Assembly (NCBI RefSeq): GCF_001570545.1
Contig: NZ_BBXD01000029.1
Coordinates: forward strand, 24,401 to 88,400
Length of the DNA: 64,000 nucleotides
Source: Herbidospora mongoliensis
GTDB taxonomy: Bacteria; Actinomycetota; Actinomycetes; Streptosporangiales; Streptosporangiaceae
Direction of reading: 5' to 3'
Of this stretch, positions 25,097 through 33,772 are shown piece by piece (the stretch's first letter is position 1; each line of letters begins with the position of its first letter). The notes under the pieces are model-generated. The model was not told where the DNA came from, did no database searches, and saw only the letters and a program-made list of their open reading frames with translations. Both the position numbers and the translations under genes were made by a program.

Positions 25097-25841
25097 GGAT
25101 CAATCGGTCGATCTCGTCGAAACGGACCTGGGCCTCCTTGAGAGGCCCGGGATCGACCACGCCCTCGATGCCATACGGGTGCGAGATCAGCTGGATCACC
25201 ACGATCCCGGTCACCACGGTCGCGACCCGAACCACGTCAGCGATCACCGACGGCAAGGTGGGCCGCCGCCGTAGCGCCCAGGGCAGGGCGATCACCAGCA
25301 GCCCCGAGATGATCATCGACCCCATGAAGACCGATTCCAGGCCGGAGGTCGCGTTGTCCGCCCGAGCCGCCCGCGCGTGCGACACCTCGGCGGCGCGGGC
25401 CAGCGCCTCGGCGCGGAGTTCGGAATCGGTCGACGGCAGCCGGAGCATCGACGTCCGCAGCGAGTCGAGCGTGACTCCGGTCCGCCCGTCGAGGGATTCC
25501 TCCTGCATCCGGGGCCAGTCGAGTTCGATGGTCTGGGTCGTGTACGCCCGCACCAGGTTCCGCACCTCAGTGGACTTCGGCAGCGGAGCCACCGCCCAGT
25601 AGAGCTCCACCAGACTCTCCGACTCGGCCCGCACGTCGGCGTCGGACGCCGAAATGGCATCCCTGCACAGCACCACGGCATAAGCGACAACGACGAGAAA
25701 CACCGCCAACGAGATGTTGACCGCGAAGTCGATCGGCCCCGCGCCGCCCTCCTCGTCGGTCCGCCCGCTCCGCCGCAGCCACGTCAGCACCGCGAACAGG
25801 GCCACTACGACAATCGCCACAAACCAGAAGACCCACGCCAT
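25077..25841 (-). CDS. DUF4239 (bestrophin-like) membrane protein
   Basis: A 254-residue protein with four membrane segments: two N-terminal (WVFWFVAIVVVALFAVLTWL and the stretch ISLAVFLVVVAYAVVL) and two C-terminal (SMIISGLLVIALPWAL; VVRVATVVTGIVVIQLI). Between them is a soluble helical part of about 120 residues. This fits the DUF4239 family; function is not established. It follows the TetR gene by 19 bases in the same direction, so TetR probably regulates it. Confidence 0.8.
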   Translation of the reverse strand: MAWVFWFVAIVVVALFAVLTWLRRSGRTDEEGGAGPIDFAVNISLAVFLVVVAYAVVLCRDAISASDADVRAESESLVELYWAVAPLPKSTEVRNLVRAYTTQTIELDWPRMQEESLDGRTGVTLDSLRTSMLRLPSTDSELRAEALARAAEVSHARAARADNATSGLESVFMGSMIISGLLVIALPWALRRRPTLPSVIADVVRVATVVTGIVVIQLISHPYGIEGVVDPGPLKEAQVRFDEIDRLIPSDGAA

Positions 25842-25860
25842 GTGACAGAGAGTAATCAGA

Positions 25861-26517
25861 TCATTCCCGCAATTCGCGGACCACCTCGATGAAATCTCGT
25901 GTCACACCACGCAAACCCGGCAGGTAGGAAAGCGCGACCAAACGATCGACCAAGGGGACACTCCGGTCGATGAGCCGATAGGTGCGTTCGCATCCGGGCG
26001 ATGTGTCGTGCACCCAGAACAGCACCACCCCCATCGACAACAGCCAGAGGAGCTCGGGCAGTTCGCCGCGCAATTCCGAGTCCATTCGATCGGCGCAGCC
26101 CTCGACGACGTCGCGATAAAGCGCTACCGACGAATCCCTGGCCGGCGCAGATTCGGTGCTGAACGGGCTCAGCGGATTGTCCGGCTCGGCCGCGTGCTTG
26201 AAGAATTTCACCGCGAACGCGTGGTAGGGCTCGGAGACCCGCACCCATGCACAGAGCACGCCGTGCAGCCGGGGCGCGAACGCCCTTTCCCGCGCGAGGA
26301 TTTCCCGGCTGGCCGCCTCGTGCTCTGATTGGGCCCGGTCGTAATAGGCCTGAATGAGCTGCTCTTTCGAGGCGAAATAGTAATAGGCACTGCCGACGGA
26401 AACTCCGGCCTCGGCCGCGATCGCGCGCATTGTCGTCGCGTCGTACCCTCGCTCGCGGAAAAGCCGCAGCGCGGTCTCCACGATGAGCTCCCTGCTCGAC
26501 CTGGACACATCGGTCAC
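25861..26517 (-). CDS. TetR family transcriptional regulator
   Basis: 218 residues, with helix-turn-helix TTMRAIAAEAGVSVGSAYYY followed by FASKEQLIQAYY. The start is GTG 26517, with CTGGAG upstream. It is the first gene of a two-gene unit with DUF4239 and divergent from an M15-like peptidase gene. An imperfect palindrome in the shared promoter region is the likely operator. The C-terminal domain is all-helical with no recognised ligand. Confidence 0.92.
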   Translation of the reverse strand: MTDVSRSSRELIVETALRLFRERGYDATTMRAIAAEAGVSVGSAYYYFASKEQLIQAYYDRAQSEHEAASREILARERAFAPRLHGVLCAWVRVSEPYHAFAVKFFKHAAEPDNPLSPFSTESAPARDSSVALYRDVVEGCADRMDSELRGELPELLWLLSMGVVLFWVHDTSPGCERTYRLIDRSVPLVDRLVALSYLPGLRGVTRDFIEVVRELRE

Positions 26518-26547
26518 TGTACGTCTCCAGCCCCCGTTAGGTCATGA

Positions 26548-26565
26548 ACCCACCAGATGATGGGT
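26548..26565 (+). promoter_or_regulatory. Imperfect palindrome in tetR/peptidase divergent region
   Basis: ACCCACCAGATGATGGGT is palindromic at 14 of 18 positions. It lies 31 bases upstream of the TetR start, in the region shared with the peptidase gene, so it may control both. Confidence 0.5.
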
Positions 26566-26600
26566 GAGTTACCCCAAACACTCGGCCTCTCCGGGGGTGG

Positions 26601-26670
26601 CTCCCGTCTTGGTGTGGGAGTTAAGCCTGTGATCAAGCTCCCCCACCGCGCTACGGAGAGTAATGGGGGA
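26601..26670 (+). promoter_or_regulatory. Mutually exclusive hairpins in peptidase 5' leader
   Basis: CTCCC (26601-26605) can pair with GGGAG (26616-26620), and that GGGAG can also pair with CTCCC at 26638-26642. The latter region alternatively forms TCCCCCA (26639-26645) with TGGGGGA (26664-26670), which lies just before the start codon. Competing stems over the ribosome binding region suggest leader-based control. It does not match a riboswitch class I know. Confidence 0.4.
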
Positions 26671-26676
26671 AGTAGG

Positions 26677-27276
26677 ATGACCCAACGCACGACCGGCTGG
26701 TGTGTCGCAGGCTTGACCGTACTCGCTCTGGTCTCGATCCCCGGCCTTGCGGCCGAAGCCGACACCCAGCGCGTCAGACCACAACTGACCTTCCGCCCCG
26801 TCGAGCCGCCCTATGCGGTGCGCACCGCATTCCGTACAGGGGTGCTGAAAGTCCGTTACTGGACCTGGCGCCGCGCGATGAACACCCGCGTCCACCACAA
26901 CTACGCGATGAAGCGAATAAACAGGGCGGGCCTCGGCTGGCGCTCGACCGGCAACTGCGTCGACAAGAACCGCCCGACCTGCACGTCGCTGCACGCCGTC
27001 AGGCTCGGCACCCTGCTGAAGACGATCGAGCTGAAACGCATGTCGGGCTGCCGGCTGATCGTCACAGGCGGCACCGAGACCGGGCACGCCGCCGGAGTGC
27101 ACAGCCACGGCAACGGCTGGAAGATCGACCTGGCTCCCAACCGCTGCCTCGACCGCTACATCACCCGCAAGCTGACGCCGAACGGCAAGCGCGGCGACGG
27201 CTCAGCGCTGTATCTCTCTCCCGAGCAGGATCTGTTCGCCCGGGAGAGCGATCACTGGGACATCCTGTTCCGCTAG
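26677..27276 (+). CDS. Secreted M15-like metallopeptidase (cell-wall)
   Basis: A 199-residue protein with a signal peptide ([22 protein letters not shown]). The C-terminal domain has [19 protein letters not shown] and SDHWDIL. The pattern H-x-x-x-x-x-x-D followed by H-W-D fits the zinc site of M15 D-Ala-D-Ala peptidase/hedgehog-type folds. Four cysteines (GNC, PTC, SGC, NRC) suggest disulfides. It would cut peptidoglycan peptides outside the cell. ATG 26677 follows GGGGGAAGTAGG. Its stop overlaps the asd stop on the other strand by four bases (CTAG). Confidence 0.75.
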   Translation: MTQRTTGWCVAGLTVLALVSIPGLAAEADTQRVRPQLTFRPVEPPYAVRTAFRTGVLKVRYWTWRRAMNTRVHHNYAMKRINRAGLGWRSTGNCVDKNRPTCTSLHAVRLGTLLKTIELKRMSGCRLIVTGGTETGHAAGVHSHGNGWKIDLAPNRCLDRYITRKLTPNGKRGDGSALYLSPEQDLFARESDHWDILFR

Positions 27277-28342
27277 CTCGCGAACTCGGTGGCGACGATC
27301 AGCTCGGCGATCTCGGCCGCGTTCAGGGCCGCGCCCTTGCGCAGGTTGTCGCCGCACACGAACAGGTCGAGCGTGTTGGGGAAGTCGAGGGCCTGCCGCA
27401 CCCGGCCGACGTAGGTCGGGTCGGTGCCCACGACGTCGATCGGCATCGGGTAGACCCCGTTGGCCGGGTCGTCGAGCAGCACGACGGTCGGCGCCGCCTC
27501 CAGGATCCGGTGGGCGTCGGCCACGGTGATCTCGCGTTCGAAGGTCGCGTGGACCGCGAGCGAGTGGGTGGTGATCACCGGGACGCGCACGCAGGTGGCG
27601 GAGACCTTCAGCCCGGGGATGCCGAGGATCTTGCGCGACTCGTTGCGCAGCTTCAGCTCCTCCGACGCCCAGCCGTCTTCCTTGAGCGAGCCCGCCCACG
27701 GCACGACGTTGAACGCGACCGGCGCAGGGAAGGTGTCGTCGCCGTCACCGAGCTTGTTCTGCAGCACCTTGCGCACGTCACCGGCGCTCTGCCCGACCGA
27801 ACGGTCACCCGCGAGGGCCTCGACCTCGTCGTAGAGGCGGGCGGAACCGGCCACGCCCGCGCCGGAAACCGCCTGGTAGGAGGCCACGACCAGGCTGGTG
27901 AGCCCGAACTCCTCGTGAAGGGCGCCCATGGCGGCCATCATCGACAGGGTGGTGCAGTTGGGCGTCGAGACGATGCCCAGCGGCCGGCTGGCGGCGTCGG
28001 CCGGGTTGACCTCGGGCACCACCAGCGGCACCTGCGGGTTCATCCGGAAGGTGCCCGACTTGTCGATGGCGATCGCGCCGCGCTCGGCCGCGATCGGCAC
28101 CCAGGTGGCCGACACCTCGTCGGGCACGTCGAAGATCGCGATGTCGACGCCGTCGAACACCTCGGGCGCCAGGGCCTGGACGACGACGTCCTCGCCGCGC
28201 ACCGACAGCACCTTGCCTGCCGAGCGGGCCGAGGCGACCAGGCGGATCTCGCCGTAGATGTCGTCACGCCCGGAGATGATCTCCCGCATGACGGTGCCGA
28301 CGGCGCCGGTCGCGCCGACGAGGGCAAGGGTGGGCTTGGTGC

Positions 28343-28346
<4 letters not shown>
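27273..28346 (-). CDS. asd: Aspartate-semialdehyde dehydrogenase
   Basis: 357 residues. It reduces aspartyl phosphate to aspartate semialdehyde with NADPH, feeding lysine, methionine, threonine and diaminopimelate synthesis. Seen: nucleotide-binding [17 protein letters not shown] at the N-terminus, catalytic cysteine in [15 protein letters not shown], and [13 protein letters not shown]. The start ATG overlaps the ask stop as ATGA, so the two are translationally coupled. ask-asd is a standard actinobacterial operon. Confidence 0.97.
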
Positions 28347-29617
<1,271 letters not shown>

Positions 29618-29697
29618 TGGATCTCTCCGAACGAATCAGGACGTGGAGCTCACATTCTAACGGCGGGCCTCAGAGGGCCAACTGAGTTAGCCCAGCA

Positions 29698-29706
29698 TGT
29701 GGACAA
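29698..29706 (-). promoter_or_regulatory. Isolated perfect DnaA box upstream of ask
   Basis: TGTGGACAA on the plus strand (TTGTCCACA on the minus) lies in the 91-base gap upstream of ask, just past the stop of the DUF5063 gene. A single box may be chance. Confidence 0.5.
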
Positions 29707-29708
29707 CC

Positions 29709-30245
29709 TCAGACCGCGGTGACCTCTTCTGCGGCCACATCGAGCCGCGTGTGCGCCACCAGCGCCTGCAGCGCCCGCAGGGCCGCTCCCGCGTGGTTCC
29801 CCCACGTGTTGAAGTAGGAGTACTGCCACCACCAGATCGCCTCGAGCGGGCGCCCGGCCCGGTAGTGCCGCAGTCCGTGGATCAGGTCGGCCGCCACCGC
29901 CGTCAGGTCGTCGGAGAGCCGGTAGGGGGTGATCGCGGTGTCCTTGTAGGGGTCGAACACCTCGGCGTAGTCGTCGGTCAGGCCCAGCCGGGCCGCCAGC
30001 GCCACCCGCAGCGGGTCAATGTCGGGATCTTCGCTGAGGGCGGGCTCGACGTTGCCTTGGAGGATCACGTCGTGCACCGCGGCGAGCTGGGAACCGGCCA
30101 GGCTGACCTGGGCGACCTCCACCAGCAGCAGCGGCAGGATCGCGTCGCCGCCCTCGCCGCCCGCCAGCCTGGTCAGGCCGTCGATGTAGTTCTGGGCGTG
30201 CCCGCCGACCCGGTCGGCCAGGTCCTTCCACTCTTCGTCATACAT
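29709..30245 (-). CDS. DUF5063 domain protein
   Basis: A 178-residue, mostly helical protein with acidic character. Seen: [40 protein letters not shown], and [21 protein letters not shown], features I associate with the DUF5063 family found after recR in actinobacteria. Function unknown. Its start overlaps the end of recR by 8 bases, so co-translation is likely. Confidence 0.82.
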   Translation of the reverse strand: MYDEEWKDLADRVGGHAQNYIDGLTRLAGGEGGDAILPLLLVEVAQVSLAGSQLAAVHDVILQGNVEPALSEDPDIDPLRVALAARLGLTDDYAEVFDPYKDTAITPYRLSDDLTAVAADLIHGLRHYRAGRPLEAIWWWQYSYFNTWGNHAGAALRALQALVAHTRLDVAAEEVTAV

Positions 30246-30837
30246 CCAGCAGTCTCCGTCCTTCGAAAGCGCGGCCCAACGTGACCTCGTCGGCGTACTC
30301 CAGATCGCCGCCGACGGGCAGGCCGCTGGCCAGCCGTGTCACTCTTAAACCCATCGGTTTGACGAGCCGGGCCAAATAAGTGGCCGTGGCCTCGCCTTCG
30401 AGGTTCGGATCGGTGGCGAGGATGAGCTCGGTCACCTCGCCGTCGGCGAGGCGGGTCATCAACTCGCGGACCCGCAGGTCGTCGGGACCGACCCCGTCGA
30501 TGGGACTGATCGCGCCCCCCAGCACGTGGTAGCGCCCCCGGAACTCGCGCGTCTTCTCGATCGCAACGACGTCTTTCGACTCTTCGACCACGCAGATGAC
30601 GTGGGGGTCGCGACGCTGGTCACGGCAGATCCGGCACTCTTCCTCGGCGGCCACGTTGCCGCAGACCCGGCAGAACCGCACCTTCTCCTTCACCTCGAGA
30701 AGGGCGTGGGCCAGCCGCTTCACATCGGCGGGATCGGCCGACAGCAGGTGGAAGGCGATGCGCTGCGCGCTCTTGGGACCGACGCCGGGCAGCAGGCCCA
30801 GCTCGTCGATCAGGTTTTGGACGACGCCTTCGTACAT
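30238..30837 (-). CDS. recR: Recombination mediator protein RecR
   Basis: 199 residues. RecR acts with RecO and RecF to load RecA on single-stranded gaps. Seen: helix-hairpin-helix [20 protein letters not shown], the four-cysteine zinc finger CRVCGN..CRICRD (near residues 56-71), and the Toprim region [17 protein letters not shown] to [16 protein letters not shown]. It lies 3 bases downstream of the ybaB stop, forming the classic ybaB-recR pair. Confidence 0.97.
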   Translation of the reverse strand: MYEGVVQNLIDELGLLPGVGPKSAQRIAFHLLSADPADVKRLAHALLEVKEKVRFCRVCGNVAAEEECRICRDQRRDPHVICVVEESKDVVAIEKTREFRGRYHVLGGAISPIDGVGPDDLRVRELMTRLADGEVTELILATDPNLEGEATATYLARLVKPMGLRVTRLASGLPVGGDLEYADEVTLGRAFEGRRLLDV

Positions 30838-30840
30838 GAT

Positions 30841-31173
30841 CTAGAAACCGGGAAGCTGGCCGAGGCCTTGCGACAGCGGGCCGAGCTTCTCCTGCTGGAG
30901 CTCGCCGGCGGCGCGGACGGCGTCACGCACGGCCGCGATGACAAGGTCGGCGATCGTCTCGACCGTCTCGGCGGCGTCACCGGAGTCGACGACCTTCGGG
31001 TTGATCTTCAGTTCGAGCAGCTCGCCACTGCCGTTGACGGTCGCCACAACCAGGCCCCCGCCCGCGCTTCCCTGAACCTCGGCGTCGTTGAGCTCCTGCT
31101 GCGCCGAGACGAGCTGCTGCTGCATGAGCTGAGCTTGCTCAAGCAACTGCTGCAGGTTGACTTCTGGGTTCAC
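30841..31173 (-). CDS. ybaB: YbaB/EbfC nucleoid-associated protein
   Basis: A 110-residue DNA-binding protein. The N-terminal helix [20 protein letters not shown] is followed by the [25 protein letters not shown] sheet, read in pieces; both are family hallmarks. YbaB dimers bind DNA and coat the nucleoid. In many bacteria dnaX directly precedes ybaB. Here a GAF regulator, a secreted protein and a 494-base gap lie between them. Confidence 0.95.
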   Translation of the reverse strand: MNPEVNLQQLLEQAQLMQQQLVSAQQELNDAEVQGSAGGGLVVATVNGSGELLELKINPKVVDSGDAAETVETIADLVIAAVRDAVRAAGELQQEKLGPLSQGLGQLPGF

Positions 31174-31280
31174 AATCGTGCGCTCCTCAGCGACCGGTGA
31201 CGTAGTTCGTCCCGACGAGCCTACGGTGTTTGCCGCTCATCTGACACCGGAGCACGGAGCGTGTTCACAGGTACGGCCCT

Positions 31281-31355
31281 GGCCGGGTCCCGGCCCCCCT
31301 CCAAGCGTCCGGGACCCGGCCTTTCCCACTCCGGATCGGCCGCGGCCCGGAGTGG
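31281..31355 (+). promoter_or_regulatory. Two consecutive perfect hairpins in ybaB/GAF-regulator divergent region
   Basis: Hairpin 1: GGCCGGGTCCCGG (31281-31293) pairs perfectly with CCGGGACCCGGCC (31309-31321), followed by TTT. Hairpin 2: CCACTCCGG (31326-31334) pairs with CCGGAGTGG (31347-31355). Both lie in a divergent promoter region, where no upstream gene needs termination. They could attenuate the GAF regulator leader. Confidence 0.6.
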
Positions 31356-31452
31356 CAGACCCAAACGTAGCCACCTGAACGTTGCATACAGGTTGCGATC
31401 AATCGGTTACTCCTGGAGATTGTGGATCACAAATCCGGGAGGGTTGGGGCCT

Positions 31453-32787
31453 GTGAGATCACGCCACACGATCATCTCTGCGTCATGGCGCCGCTCGCTC
31501 GCCGCCGGCGTCGACCCAGGGGTCGCAACAGCACCTCTGGTGTACGACAGAAGCGACATCTCCGACGCCCGAGCCGCCCATCCCCTGCGTGAGCTCCTGC
31601 CCCTGCTCCGTCACACGCTGTTGCAGATCGCCGACGAGGCGGCCCACATCATGGTGGTCACCGACGCCGACGGGAACATCCTCTGGCGCGACGGCCACCG
31701 CGAGGTCCTCCGCCACGGCGACCGCATCGGCCTGGCCGACGGTTTCGCCTGGTCGGAGTCGGCCGTCGGCACCAACGGCATCGGCACCGCCCTCGCGGCC
31801 GGCGCCCCCATGAGCGTCTACGCCGACGAACACGTCATCGAGGTCCTCCACGGCTGGTCGTGCGTCGGCGCCCCCATCGTCGACCCCGACACCGGCACGG
31901 TCCTGGGCTGCGTCGACATCAGCGGCACCACCCGTTCACTGCCCCCCGCCACGGTCGCCCTGGTCGGCGCCGCCGCCCAACTGGCAGAAAGCCACCTGGC
32001 CCTGCGCATGAAGGAGAACGACGAACGCATCCGCACCCGCCACGCCACCCGATCGGGCCTGCTGCTCTCCTGCACCGGCCGGGTCATCGCCGGAGACCGG
32101 TTCCGGGGGGAACGTGTTTCACTCCCGTCCGAGGGCGACCGCGTCGTCCTCCCCGACGGCCGCGTCGGCGATGTGGAGTTCCTCGGCGACTCCTACCTGG
32201 TCAATCCCCGCCGGGGAGCCGTCCCCCGGCTGTCCCTGACCGTCCTCGGCGACGTCCCCTTCGCCGAATACGGCGGCAGCCGCGTCACCCTCTCCCTGCG
32301 CCACGCCGAGATCCTGACCCTGCTGGCCGCCCACCCCCGCGGCCTGACGGCCGAACAGCTCTCCTTCCTCCTGTACGGCGATGCCGGCAACCCCGTGACC
32401 ATCCGCGCCGAGATCCACCGCCTCCGCGCGCAACTACCCGGAGCCGTGGCCGCGAAGCCATACCGCCTGGTCGGCGAGGTAGCCGCCGACCTCCTGGCGG
32501 TCCGCCGCGCGTTGACCGACGGAGACCTCGACACCGTCGTCAACCGCTACCAGGGCCCCCTGCTCCCTCGCTCGGAGTCCCCCGAGATCCGCCGCGAACG
32601 GAACGAACTGGAAGCCCGAGTGCGATCCGAAATCCTGGGCAAGGGCAACGCCACCCACCTCTGGAGTTATGCACAGACGAGCGGAGGCCGCGACGACGTG
32701 GCCATCCTGGAGCGCATCATGTCGATCGTCCCTGCGGAGGACCACCGCCACGCGGCTGCGTCGGTCCGCCTCACCCACTCCTTCTAG
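31453..32787 (+). CDS. GAF domain-containing transcriptional regulator
   Basis: A 444-residue protein. The N-terminal region begins ISASWRRSLAAGVDP, typical of GAF-type activators (acetoin/AcoR-like), followed by a GAF domain (about 70-215; WSESAVGTNGIGTALA, GWSCVGAPIVDPDTG). Unlike AcoR there is no AAA+ sigma-54 domain. Instead a winged-helix-like C-terminal region (AEILTLLAAHPRGLTAEQLS, near residue 285) follows. I choose GTG 31453; the longer frame runs through two strong hairpins. It is followed 11 bases later by a secreted protein gene. Effector unknown. Confidence 0.82.
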   Translation: MRSRHTIISASWRRSLAAGVDPGVATAPLVYDRSDISDARAAHPLRELLPLLRHTLLQIADEAAHIMVVTDADGNILWRDGHREVLRHGDRIGLADGFAWSESAVGTNGIGTALAAGAPMSVYADEHVIEVLHGWSCVGAPIVDPDTGTVLGCVDISGTTRSLPPATVALVGAAAQLAESHLALRMKENDERIRTRHATRSGLLLSCTGRVIAGDRFRGERVSLPSEGDRVVLPDGRVGDVEFLGDSYLVNPRRGAVPRLSLTVLGDVPFAEYGGSRVTLSLRHAEILTLLAAHPRGLTAEQLSFLLYGDAGNPVTIRAEIHRLRAQLPGAVAAKPYRLVGEVAADLLAVRRALTDGDLDTVVNRYQGPLLPRSESPEIRRERNELEARVRSEILGKGNATHLWSYAQTSGGRDDVAILERIMSIVPAEDHRHAAASVRLTHSF

Positions 32788-32798
32788 GAGAGTCACCA

Positions 32799-33278
32799 AT
32801 GATCGGCACGCTCCTCATGGCCTCCCTCCTGGTCATGTCCGCCCCCACGGCCGGCTCCGCGAGCCGCGACGGCGGCACCCTCGACGGCTTCGCCGTCACC
32901 CACATCCCCGCGACGGCCGGCGAGTCCGTCAGCGACTTCGAATCCGAATGGGAAGACGTGGCCTTCACCACCCGGGTCTGGGAACGCGAGATCCCTGAGG
33001 GCCACCAGGCCGACCTCCGCGTGGCGGTCCTCCGCGGCGACGGCCTGACCGACCTGCCGTCGCTGCGAGAGTTCCTGACGGAATACGACGAGCGCGAGAC
33101 GTGGGACCTTCAGGAGTTCTCGAAGGACGGCACCCCAGGGCTGGCGACGAAGACCGAGGCGTTCTGGCTCGACTCACCCGGGGTGGCCCTGACGGTCCGA
33201 ATCACCGAGAACCCGCTGACCGGCGATGACCTGATGGATGTGGTCCGGGGCATCAGACCCGCGTCGTCTCCCGCCTGA
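32799..33278 (+). CDS. Small secreted protein, unknown
   Basis: 159 residues with a short signal peptide (MIGTLLMASLLVMSAPTAGSA). ATG 32799 follows TAGGAGAG. The mature protein is acidic, single-domain, with TTRVWEREIPEGHQADLRVAVL and GLATKTEAFWLDSPGVALTVR; I recognise no family. It is co-directional with the GAF regulator (11-base gap), so probably the second gene of that operon. Confidence 0.7.
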   Translation: MIGTLLMASLLVMSAPTAGSASRDGGTLDGFAVTHIPATAGESVSDFESEWEDVAFTTRVWEREIPEGHQADLRVAVLRGDGLTDLPSLREFLTEYDERETWDLQEFSKDGTPGLATKTEAFWLDSPGVALTVRITENPLTGDDLMDVVRGIRPASSPA

Positions 33279-33772
33279 GCGACGCTTCAAACCGGGGACA
33301 CCGCCGACCAGCGAAGAGAGATCTCTGCCGGGATCGGCGCGCGGCGACCTATATAGGGACCCACGTGTGTGAGGGCCCCACGTGCTCGTGATCACCTGCC
33401 CGGCGTCCAAATCCACCGCCGACTGCTTGCGACCCGTGCAAGGACCCGTGTAGGAGTTCGCGTGCAAGAGCCCGCGTAGGAAGTTCGCATGCAAGGGCCC
33501 GCGAAGGGAGTTCGCAGCCACCCGCGACAACGGGCGAGTGCCCAAAATGGGGCGTCCCAGCTTTCATCGCCTGCCCGGGCCTTGCCTGAGCTGGGATGCA
33601 CCACGTCGCGCGAGATCCCCGGAAACGACAGACGGGCGTCTTCACAGCACTCGCGGAAGACCGGCTCGGTACCGGGTCGATTCCACGCCACTTCGTAGCC
33701 AGAGCGGCCTGCTGTGTCAGCCAGAGAACGCGGCGTCGGCTCGTGCCACGACGGTCAGGTCGACCGGCACGG
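33279..33772. other. 494-base intergenic region between convergent genes
   Basis: No supported gene. It contains three 26-27 bp tandem repeats (33436-33515, separate entry) and GC-rich local hairpins near CCCACGTG (33361-33386). Small frames on either strand lack credible starts or ribosome sites. Its size is unusual for this compact window. Confidence 0.6.
33436..33515 (+). repeat. Three tandem 26-27 bp degenerate repeats
   Basis: Units at 33436-33461, 33462-33488 and 33489-33515 share the pattern RTGCAAGRRCCCGYG followed by WAGGRAGTTCGC. They lie in non-coding sequence just past the dnaX stop and could be a protein-binding array or a relic. Confidence 0.75.

Noticed and set aside
26518..26676. 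c-di-AMP (ydaO-type) riboswitch
   Set aside because: The conserved ydaO sequence blocks I know are not present; only generic competing stems are visible.
31261..31452. N-terminal extension of the GAF regulator
   Set aside because: The frame runs through two perfect hairpins, and the added residues are low-complexity; GTG 31453 fits the family start.
33174..33545. Minus-strand frame through the tandem repeats after dnaX
   Set aside because: It overlaps the secreted protein gene, lacks a ribosome site, and its composition follows the repeats.
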